NCBI RefSeq assembly: GCF_042435035.1
Contig: NZ_JBHMQT010000036.1
Coordinates: forward strand, 62,001 to 126,000
From: Sphaerimonospora cavernae
Lineage (GTDB): Bacteria; Actinomycetota; Actinomycetes; Streptosporangiales; Streptosporangiaceae
DNA length: 64,000 nucleotides
Direction of reading: 5' to 3'
Part shown: positions 1 to 6,295 of the stretch, in pieces
Layout: every line of letters starts with the position of its first letter
How positions within the stretch are numbered: the stretch's first letter is position 1
Translations under genes and position numbers: made by a program
The notes under the pieces: generated by a model
What the model was told of the DNA's origin: nothing
What the model saw: the letters and a program-made list of their open reading frames with translations, nothing else
Databases searched by the model: none

Positions 1-1
1 C

Positions 2-370
2 GTCGCCAACCCCCTGTCCGTCCTCGACCGCATCGTCGCCGGGCACTACAGCAGACCGGCGCTGCTCCCCCTCCCCGGGCGGGTCAAAGCGAAGCGGCCC
101 GCGCCCCCCCAGGGGGTGAAGAACGTGAACGGGAGGCTCGAGTGGCGGGCCCAGCCGGACGCCCGCGCGTATGCCGTCTACCGTGCGCCCGACCACAAGG
201 CCGGCAAGGCGGCCGCCGCCAAGAACTGTGTCACGGCCGACGCCCGCAACCTGGTGGCGATCGTCCCGGCGAGCGATTCCCCGTCCTACACCGCCGGCGG
301 CTCCGGCGCCTACTACGTGACCACCCTCGACCGCCTCACCAACGAAAGCGCCGCGACCCTCGCCCGGTGA
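2..370 (+). CDS. C-terminal part of a family-10-like glycosyl hydrolase (YngK type), 5' truncated by the window
   Basis: An open frame runs from the window edge to a TGA at 368-370. The visible end begins VANPLSVLDRIVAGHY and continues through a short Pro-rich linker into a fibronectin type III-like domain (LEWRAQPDARAYAVYR, then YYVTTLDRLTNES). This arrangement matches the C-terminus of secreted glycosyl-hydrolase-like-10 (YngK/DUF4015-type) proteins, which act on cell-wall or extracellular glycans. The catalytic domain lies outside the window, so the substrate cannot be judged. No alternative identity was evident; assignment rests on the C-terminal domain pattern alone. Confidence 0.6.
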   Translation, partial: VANPLSVLDRIVAGHYSRPALLPLPGRVKAKRPAPPQGVKNVNGRLEWRAQPDARAYAVYRAPDHKAGKAAAAKNCVTADARNLVAIVPASDSPSYTAGGSGAYYVTTLDRLTNESAATLAR

Positions 371-520
371 TCCGGCGGAAAGATTTCCGCATGATCACCT
401 GTGCGCCGTCCCTCTGCTCCGGTACTTTGGTCGCAAGTTTTCTCAAGATCGCAGATTCTCGGAATCGCATCTTTAGCAGATCGCGAATGTGCGAGACCAA
501 CGGCGGGTTGGGGGTCTTCG

Positions 521-2641
521 GTGAGGCGTACGATCCGCGGCGTGTTACTCGGTGTCGTGATCGGCCTGCTGTACGGCTCGTTGATCCCGGCGCTTCCCGC
601 CGCCGCGGCCCACAGCCTGGAGCGGGTGACACTCATCGGGATCCCCGGACTGATGTGGAGTGACCTCAACCCCGCCGACACACCCAACCTGTGGCGGCTG
701 GCCGGGCAGAGCGCCACCGGCTCTCTGTCCGTGAAGACCGTGGGCCGGGTCACCTGCCCCTACGACGGCTGGCTCACGGTCTCCGCCGGGGTCCGGTCCG
801 CCGTCGGCCGCGGTTGCGGCCTGCCGCCCGCGCCGCTGCGGCAGGGCGAGGGGGCCGTGGTCGCCGACGTGCCCCGGCTGCGGGAGGCTCAGGACCAGAA
901 GTACGTGGGCACCCTCGGGGAGGCCGCCCACGCCGGGCGGCAGTGCACGACGGCGGTGGGTCCCGGGGCGGCGCTCGCCCTGGCCGACCGGCAGGGCTGG
1001 GTGGACGTCTACGCCGACAGCCCGGCCGACGTGACCGACTGGACCCGGTGCAAAATCACCGCGGTCGCCATCGACGACCTCGTCACGCCGTACCTTCGGG
1101 AAGGCAGGATCGGCACGGCGCCCGAGCCGCTGACCCCCCGGGCCCGCCAGGCGGCGGTCCGCGCCGCGGACGCCCGGCTCACCGCGATCCTGCCCCGGCT
1201 CGGCGACGGCCTGGTCCTGGTCGTCGGGCTCGCCGACCACGGTTCGGTCCCCCACCTCAGAGTGGCCATGCTGCACGGTCAGGGCACGGCCGGATCGTTG
1301 GGCGCGCGGTCCACCCACCGGACCGACATGATCATCGTGCCGGACCTCACCGCCACCATCCTCACCTGGGCCGTCGGCGCCGTTCCCTCGACGGTGGTCG
1401 GGGTGCCGGTCGAGACCCACGACATGGGGAGCGGCGAGGTCGCCGCGCGGGTGGCCGAACTCAGGACCGCCGACGTGGCCGGGCAGACCATCCGCGACAC
1501 GACCGGGGTCTTCTTCACCTCGCTGGCCGTGCTCCAGGTGCTGTTCTATGTCGTCGCGTTCCTGTTGCTGCGCCGCCGCGAGCTGCTCCCCCTGGTCCAG
1601 GGCGCCGCGATCGCGCTCGCGTCAGTCCCCGTCTCCACCTACCTGGTCAACCTTTTCCCGTGGACCGGTACGGCACAGCCGACATTCGCGCTGGTCGCGG
1701 GCATCTTGGCTACGGCGACCGTACTCACGGTCGTTGCGCTCGCCGGGCCGTGGCGGCGAAGCATACCGGGCTCGGCCACGGTGATCGCGGCCGTCACGGC
1801 GGCCGTGCTGATCTGCGATCTGCTGACCGGCACACCGCTGCAGTTCAACAGCCTGATGGGGTACACAGGAGTGGTCGGGGCGCGCTACTCCGGCCTCGGC
1901 AACATCCCGTTCGCGCTGCTCGCCACCTCGGTCCTGCTCGTCACAACGGCGATCGCCGATCTACTGGCCCGCTCCGGTCGCAGGACCGTCGGCGCCGTGC
2001 TCGTCGCCTCACTCGGCGGTTTCGCGATGCTGCTGGGCGGCTGGCCCGGCGTGGGCAGCGACTTCGGCGGCGTGATCGCCTTCGTGCCAGGCATCGCCGT
2101 AGCGACACTTCTCGTCGCGGGTAAGCGCGTCTCGATTGTCAAGCTGGGCGCTTTCTGCGCCGCGGGCGGAGTGCTCGTCATGATCATCGCCTACCTCGAC
2201 CATCTCCGCCCGATCGACAAGCAGAGTCACCTCGGCCGCTTCGCCGGGCAGGTGGCCGACGGCACGTTCCTGCCGGTGATCTCACGCAAACTCACGGCGA
2301 TGCTGAGCACGCTGATCAGCCCCAACCTGATGCCGGTGGTGATCGTGGCCCTGGCCTTCCTGGTGTTCGCGCTGCTCCGGCCGGGCGCGGCCAGCGCGGG
2401 GATCCTGCCTGCGGCGTTCGAGCGGGCGCCCCTGCTCAAGGCCGGTCTGCTCGGGGCACTGGTCAGCGGACTGGTCGGCATGCTCGTCAACGACTCGGGA
2501 GCGGCCGTGCTGTCCATGGCGCTGGCCCTGGCCGTACCGCTGGTGCTGAGCGCGGGCATCCGCGCCGTGCAGCTCGGCGAGCAGCCCGCAGCCCCGGCCA
2601 TGACCCCGAGCCCCCAACCCCTGAGGCCGGAGGCCGGGTGA
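521..2641 (+). CDS. Polytopic membrane protein with an N-terminal alkaline-phosphatase/sulfatase-like exported domain
   Basis: The GTG at 521 is preferred because it begins a clear signal/anchor segment (MRRTIRGVLLGVVIGLLYG, then an Ala-rich stretch); upstream in-frame codons encode unlikely sequence. About 706 residues. Residues about 30-310 look like an exported alkaline-phosphatase-superfamily domain: IGIPGLMWSDL, TPNLWRLA and CPYDGWLTVSAG resemble the sulfatase pattern of a metal-binding N-terminus followed by a Cys-Pro-x-Asp-Gly turn. The second half contains about 10-11 hydrophobic helices. Such proteins are widespread in actinobacteria and uncharacterised to my knowledge. It is convergent with the HIT gene, with only 9 bases between the two stops. 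Function is unknown; a cell-envelope role is inferred from topology. Confidence 0.75.
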   Translation: MRRTIRGVLLGVVIGLLYGSLIPALPAAAAHSLERVTLIGIPGLMWSDLNPADTPNLWRLAGQSATGSLSVKTVGRVTCPYDGWLTVSAGVRSAVGRGCGLPPAPLRQGEGAVVADVPRLREAQDQKYVGTLGEAAHAGRQCTTAVGPGAALALADRQGWVDVYADSPADVTDWTRCKITAVAIDDLVTPYLREGRIGTAPEPLTPRARQAAVRAADARLTAILPRLGDGLVLVVGLADHGSVPHLRVAMLHGQGTAGSLGARSTHRTDMIIVPDLTATILTWAVGAVPSTVVGVPVETHDMGSGEVAARVAELRTADVAGQTIRDTTGVFFTSLAVLQVLFYVVAFLLLRRRELLPLVQGAAIALASVPVSTYLVNLFPWTGTAQPTFALVAGILATATVLTVVALAGPWRRSIPGSATVIAAVTAAVLICDLLTGTPLQFNSLMGYTGVVGARYSGLGNIPFALLATSVLLVTTAIADLLARSGRRTVGAVLVASLGGFAMLLGGWPGVGSDFGGVIAFVPGIAVATLLVAGKRVSIVKLGAFCAAGGVLVMIIAYLDHLRPIDKQSHLGRFAGQVADGTFLPVISRKLTAMLSTLISPNLMPVVIVALAFLVFALLRPGAASAGILPAAFERAPLLKAGLLGALVSGLVGMLVNDSGAAVLSMALALAVPLVLSAGIRAVQLGEQPAAPAMTPSPQPLRPEAG

Positions 2642-2650
2642 GAGGATCGC

Positions 2651-3196
2651 TCAGCTTGGCCAGGCGTCGGCGATGAGGTCGCGGGTGTCGCGCAGGAGCT
2701 GGGGCAGGACCCGGGTGTGCCCCACCACGGGCATGAAGTTGGTGTCGCCGCCCCACCGGGGGACGACGTGCTGGTGCAGGTGTGCGGCGATGCCCGCCCC
2801 CGCGACCTCGCCCAGGTTCATCCCGACGTTGAACCCCTGGGCGCCGCTCGCCTTGCGCAGCGCCAGCGTCGACCGCTTGGTGAACTCCGCCAGCTCGGCG
2901 GTCTCGGCGTCGTCGAGGTCCACGTAGTCGGCGACGTGGCGGTACGGGCAGACCATCAGGTGACCGGAGTTGTACGGATAGAGGTTGAGCAGGGCGAACA
3001 CGGCGGAGCCGCGGGCGACGATCAGGCCGTCCTCGTCGGGCAGCTTCGGGATCTCACAGAACGGGCAGCCGTCGTCCTTCCCCGATCCCGTCGGCTTGTT
3101 CTCCCCCTTGATGTAGGCCATGCGGTGGGGGGTCCACAGCCGCTGGAAGTTGTCGGGCACCCCGGCACCCGCCTGCTCGATCGGCTCTGAATCCAC
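2651..3196 (-). CDS. HIT-family nucleotide hydrolase/phosphorylase (Rv2613c-like)
   Basis: Cytosolic histidine-triad protein of about 181 residues. The core carries a CPFC zinc-type motif (DGCPFCEIPK), the HIT fold segment (LNLYPYNSGHLMVCPYRHV) and the triad HLHQH near residue 140. The segment FQRLWTPHRMAYI is typical of the actinobacterial Ap4A-phosphorylase-like family exemplified by M. tuberculosis Rv2613c. GTG at 3196 is chosen because a GGAGGAGAG ribosome-binding site sits about 9 bases upstream. In mycobacteria the gene follows thrS directly, then pgsA; here thrS is 15 kb away, and the gene now sits just downstream of the peptide-nucleotide operon. HIT hydrolases can split phosphoramidate bonds and some protect against microcin C-type compounds, but synteny suggests this one is ancestral rather than part of the cluster. 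Confidence 0.9.
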   Translation of the reverse strand: MDSEPIEQAGAGVPDNFQRLWTPHRMAYIKGENKPTGSGKDDGCPFCEIPKLPDEDGLIVARGSAVFALLNLYPYNSGHLMVCPYRHVADYVDLDDAETAELAEFTKRSTLALRKASGAQGFNVGMNLGEVAGAGIAAHLHQHVVPRWGGDTNFMPVVGHTRVLPQLLRDTRDLIADAWPS

Positions 3197-3223
3197 GATC
3201 GCGCTCTCCTCCGCTCCCTCATG

Positions 3224-3248
3224 ATGCTGCTGCCGCTGGCAGCAGCAT
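3224..3248 (-). terminator. Perfect hairpin closing the peptide-nucleotide operon
   Basis: Inverted repeat with 11-bp arms (ATGCTGCTGCC and its complement) around a 3-base loop, between the last gene of the operon and the HIT gene. There is no T-run, as is usual in high-GC actinobacteria, so intrinsic termination or mRNA 3'-end protection is inferred. Confidence 0.5.
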
Positions 3249-3312
3249 ATGCCGCCCGATCTGGAGCACGACCCCCGCCACCAGCGCGGCGGTGGGATAC
3301 GTATGCGAGATT

Positions 3313-4074
3313 TCAGCCGGATTTGATCGCTATCCAGCCTGCGAAGTTCATCCAGCGCCAGAAGCAGTCGATACGCTGAAAGCCGGCCTGCGCCATCAAC
3401 TCCATGTTCCACTGGGCGGTAACCGGCACCAGCACGCCCTCCAGTGACAGTGCCTTACGATCGATATCCTCCCGGCTGTATCCGTGCTGGATCTTGTGCT
3501 GATGATAGAGGTTCACCATCAGGTCATTCAGCTCGCAGTCCGCACCGAGCACCTTCTCGATCAGAATTAAAGCGCCCCCGGCCGCGGTCTGCTGATAGAT
3601 CCGGCGCATAATGCGCTGTCGGTGCTCAATAGGAATGAACTGCAGCGTGAGGACCGCCAGTGTGAGGTCCGCCTGGACATCGGGGTAGAAGGTGCGCATA
3701 TCCTGTTCGTGGATCTCGACACTGCCGTCACCCAACTCCGCCGCAAACCTCTGGCGTAGTGATTGAACCATGGGGCTGGACGCCTCTATGCAGATGAACC
3801 GTCCTCGGCCGCCGAGCATCCGTACGAAGGGCGCGACCGCCTCCCCCCGGGAGGCCCCGCAGTCGACGATGGTCGAGCCCGGCCTGACGAATTGCGACCC
3901 ACAGGCGAATACGGTCTGACGCATTACCTCATACTGAGGGATGCTGCGTTCGAGCATGTTGTCAAAGACGTGCGTTACCTCCTCGTCGAACGCCCAACGG
4001 CCGTGCGGGACAACATGATCCACGTTCCCGGCCCGTTCAGAGGCGCCCTCAGAGACGGTGAGGGGGGACGGCAT
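3313..4074 (-). CDS. mccS: CmoA-like carboxy-S-adenosylmethionine synthase (MccS-like)
   Basis: 253-residue class I SAM-fold protein whose whole length aligns by eye with E. coli CmoA: WAFDEEVTHVFDNMLERSIP near residue 27, SAM motif IVDCGASRGEA at 69-79, LTLQFIPIEHRQ near 143, GGALILIEKV near 166, HGYSREDID near 198, and a NFAGWIAIKS ending. CmoA makes carboxy-SAM from SAM and prephenate. In Bacillus amyloliquefaciens-type microcin C clusters the MccS protein supplies carboxy-SAM for carboxymethylation of the nucleobase by the MccB C-domain, and such an MccB is encoded in this operon. An AAGGAG site precedes the ATG. Oddity: the E. coli residue I recall as Arg199, which binds the carboxylate, aligns with Ala208 here, so activity as a carboxy-SAM synthase is not assured. 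Last gene of the operon. Confidence 0.8.
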   Translation of the reverse strand: MPSPLTVSEGASERAGNVDHVVPHGRWAFDEEVTHVFDNMLERSIPQYEVMRQTVFACGSQFVRPGSTIVDCGASRGEAVAPFVRMLGGRGRFICIEASSPMVQSLRQRFAAELGDGSVEIHEQDMRTFYPDVQADLTLAVLTLQFIPIEHRQRIMRRIYQQTAAGGALILIEKVLGADCELNDLMVNLYHQHKIQHGYSREDIDRKALSLEGVLVPVTAQWNMELMAQAGFQRIDCFWRWMNFAGWIAIKSG

Positions 4075-4108
4075 GACTGCTACTCCTTTCCCAAGCGGTG
4101 CTTCTGGG

Positions 4109-5290
4109 TCAACGGATGTCCACCCCCGCCTCGCGCAGCACGATCAGTCCTTCAGCGGAGGACGAGACGGCGAACACGGGGGGTCGCGGGCGCACCCAGA
4201 CATTGGCGCTGGGGATGTCGTAGCCGCCTGCGGCGCCGATGAGGACCCGATCCCCCGGACCGAGATGCGCGGGCCCGGAAACGCCCCGAGCAAAGAGATC
4301 AGACTCATAGCACATGGACCCGTACACGTCATAGGGGACGGGGACCTGGTCCATCCCAACGAACTCCACTGGGTGGTGCCATGCGTTGATGGATCGAACC
4401 AGATTGGTGCCGCAGTCCAGGACGACCAGGTCCCGCCGTCGTCGCTGCTTTCGGACGGCCACCGAGGCTACGAGTACCGCGTGATCCTCCACTAGGCTGC
4501 GCCCCGGCTCGATGATCAGGTGCAGATCGTCCGGAGGCAGCCCAAGGGAACGGCACTCCTCAGCGACGCCTTCGGCGTATACGGACCATGGCGGCAGCTT
4601 CGCGCCAGGAGCGCAACTGGCTGCGGGAAACCCGCCGCCGATGTCCAAGACCAGCGGTTCCGTAATTTGGGCGTGCAGCTCGCGCAGTGGCTCCCGCCAT
4701 TGGCGTAACACGGCCTGGTACGGACCGGCGTCCAGGGGGTGGCGGCCGGTGTTGAAGTGGACTCCGAGGATCCTGACGCCAGCGTCCGCCAACAACCGGC
4801 GCGCTCTCCCCATCTCCTCCGGTGTCAGGCCGAACCGCGACCAGTTCCAACGGTTCCTGCGCACCGCCAACCGCAGGCAGACTCTTGGAGAGGCTCCCCG
4901 GCGCGCCAGGTCAGCCAGTGCCTGGACCTCCTGCAGGCTGTCCGCCTGGACACTGACCCCTGCCTCCACCGCGGCGTCCAACTCTTCGCGGAGCTTGACG
5001 GGACCGTCGAAGTACACCTGCTCAGGGGTGAAGCCGTCCGCCAGGGCTGCCGTCAGTTCGGCTCCCGACACGACCTCCGCCCCGGCACCGCACGACCGCA
5101 GGAGCCGCGTGACATCGGAAAGCGGGTTGGTCTTGTAGGAGTAAGCCAGGGTGAAGCATCGGAACTCCTCCTGCCACGCCTTGATCATGAAAGACGCCGC
5201 CTGCTCGATCGCAGGCAGATCAAACAGGTAGAAGGGGGTCGGTCGATCGGCGGCCGAGCTCGCAGCGAGTCGGAGACGGTCGGAGATCAT
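4109..5290 (-). CDS. Fold-type III PLP-dependent decarboxylase (MccE N-domain-like)
   Basis: 393 residues of the alanine-racemase/ornithine-diaminopimelate decarboxylase fold. The PLP lysine is Lys53 in AYSYKTNP, the phosphate-binding glycine loop is IGGGFP (218-222), EPGR is at 261-264, and the C-terminal catalytic segment is GSMCYESD with Cys327. In microcin C, the N-terminal domain of MccE is a decarboxylase of this fold. It works with MccD to place a 3-aminopropyl group on the phosphate. Here the decarboxylase is a free-standing gene with no acetyltransferase domain attached. Its start overlaps the stop of the upstream methyltransferase-fold gene by 4 bases (ATGA), and the mccS-like gene follows after 34 bases. 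A primary-metabolism lysA or odc role is less likely given the operon. Confidence 0.8.
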   Translation of the reverse strand: MISDRLRLAASSAADRPTPFYLFDLPAIEQAASFMIKAWQEEFRCFTLAYSYKTNPLSDVTRLLRSCGAGAEVVSGAELTAALADGFTPEQVYFDGPVKLREELDAAVEAGVSVQADSLQEVQALADLARRGASPRVCLRLAVRRNRWNWSRFGLTPEEMGRARRLLADAGVRILGVHFNTGRHPLDAGPYQAVLRQWREPLRELHAQITEPLVLDIGGGFPAASCAPGAKLPPWSVYAEGVAEECRSLGLPPDDLHLIIEPGRSLVEDHAVLVASVAVRKQRRRRDLVVLDCGTNLVRSINAWHHPVEFVGMDQVPVPYDVYGSMCYESDLFARGVSGPAHLGPGDRVLIGAAGGYDIPSANVWVRPRPPVFAVSSSAEGLIVLREAGVDIR

Positions 5291-6099
5291 GTTCTGGCAC
5301 GCCAGACACCGACCATCAGCGCCTGGTAGGCACGATGCTCATCAAGGACAAGGCGGGTCTGCCTGAGCCTGTGATAGCAGGCGTCACGGACCGGCCCGGA
5401 CGCCCCTACCAAAGCAGGGACTCTGCCGTACACGGACCTTCGCACGGCACGCGTGACCTTCCGCGCGCCCAGCGGAGGGGTTTCGTGAAGAATCTCGGCC
5501 ACCAACTCGAACCGCCTCGAAAAAAAGGCATTCCAGAAGCGTCGATCGCGGTCCCGGCTGGGACGGAACCCCACGGCATCGGCAACCCGGTCGAGGAGCT
5601 CCTCCGGAGGAGGCTCGCGATAGTAAAACGCGGCGACACAGAGCCTGCCGTTTGGCCGCAGCACCCGATGCACCTCGTCCAAAGCCTGGTCTCGGCGCTC
5701 AATGAAGCCGAAGTTGCAGCCACCCAAGACGTGACTGAACGAGCCGTCCGGCAAGGGCAGGTCGGCCGCATCCGCAACCTGGTATTCGAGAGACGGGTCA
5801 CCCTCGGCGTACCTGCATGCCTGAGCCACCGCCTCCGGTGAGATATCGATGCCGCAGACCCGGGCTCCGGTGAGTTCGTGAACAGTACGTCCGGAGTAAC
5901 CGGTACTGCAAGCTAGATCGAGCACGCGTGAACGGCCGTCAATCGAGGCCATCCTGACCCACTCGTCTATGGTCCGGAAAGCTCCGGGAGGGGTGTTGTG
6001 CTGGCCCAGGAAGGCCACGAAGTCGGGGTATGACTTGCCCAGAACCGCCTCGACGCCGGGTTGCGATCGATCGGGCTCGGCGATTGCACGAAGGAACAT
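5287..6099 (-). CDS. Class I SAM-dependent transferase, candidate MccD-type aminopropyltransferase
   Basis: 270-residue UbiE-like methyltransferase-fold protein with motif I VLDLACSTGYSG near residue 60, ADAADLPLPDGSFSHVLGG (motifs II-III) and a divergent C-terminal third rich in Arg. Its size matches my recollection of MccD (about 267 residues), the methyltransferase-fold enzyme that transfers an aminopropyl group in microcin C. It also sits directly upstream of the PLP decarboxylase, with a 4-base overlap. A good AAGGAG site precedes the ATG and lies at the foot of the hairpin that follows the precursor gene. The assignment to aminopropylation is inferred from context; simple N- or O-methylation of the peptide or nucleotide is an equal alternative from sequence alone. 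Confidence 0.65.
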   Translation of the reverse strand: MFLRAIAEPDRSQPGVEAVLGKSYPDFVAFLGQHNTPPGAFRTIDEWVRMASIDGRSRVLDLACSTGYSGRTVHELTGARVCGIDISPEAVAQACRYAEGDPSLEYQVADAADLPLPDGSFSHVLGGCNFGFIERRDQALDEVHRVLRPNGRLCVAAFYYREPPPEELLDRVADAVGFRPSRDRDRRFWNAFFSRRFELVAEILHETPPLGARKVTRAVRRSVYGRVPALVGASGPVRDACYHRLRQTRLVLDEHRAYQALMVGVWRART

Positions 6100-6114
6100 G
6101 AAGGCTCCTTGCCC

Positions 6115-6153
6115 GCAGCAGGACCGGGAACCCTGGGTTCCCGGCCCTGCTGC
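6115..6153 (-). terminator. 19-bp hairpin between the precursor gene and the downstream genes
   Basis: Arms of 19 bases (6115-6133 and 6135-6153) are complementary except for one G-T pair, with a single central base, so the real loop will open a few pairs. It begins 7 bases after the precursor stop codon and ends 15 bases before the next start. In the E. coli mcc operon a hairpin after mccA makes a short abundant precursor mRNA while letting some transcription continue; the same job is inferred here. Confidence 0.65.
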
Positions 6154-6160
6154 CGATGGG

Positions 6161-6229
6161 TCAGTTGAGGATGCTGCGCTGGCTGCCCTTGACGCGGAGG
6201 ATACGGCGGATCTTCAGAACAATCTTCAT
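6161..6229 (-). CDS. mccA: Microcin C-like precursor peptide (22 residues, C-terminal Asn)
   Basis: Minus-strand ORF of 22 codons. It begins MKIVLKIRRILR and ends SQRSILN, with seven Lys/Arg and no acidic residue. A strong GGGAGGTGAG ribosome-binding site lies about 8 bases upstream of the ATG at 6229. MccB-type enzymes act on the C-terminal Asn of short precursors, and every MccA I know ends in Asn. The cationic KIRRILRVK run also resembles the Bacillus amyloliquefaciens MccA. The gene lies between mccB and the downstream tailoring genes and is followed at once by a strong hairpin. A longer in-frame start at 6250 exists, but it would place the ribosome-binding site inside the coding region, so 6229 is chosen. 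No other small ORF in this gap competes. Confidence 0.85.
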   Translation of the reverse strand: MKIVLKIRRILRVKGSQRSILN

Positions 6230-6295
6230 TGTGGTCTCACCTCCCTTCATCTGGCGGTTCGGGCACCGGTGCCGTGCGGCGGCGGACTGGGGCCG

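Noticed and set aside
6161..6250. A longer, 29-residue version of the precursor peptide
   Set aside because: The earlier ATG at 6250 would translate through the GGGAGGTGAG ribosome-binding site and has no site of its own.
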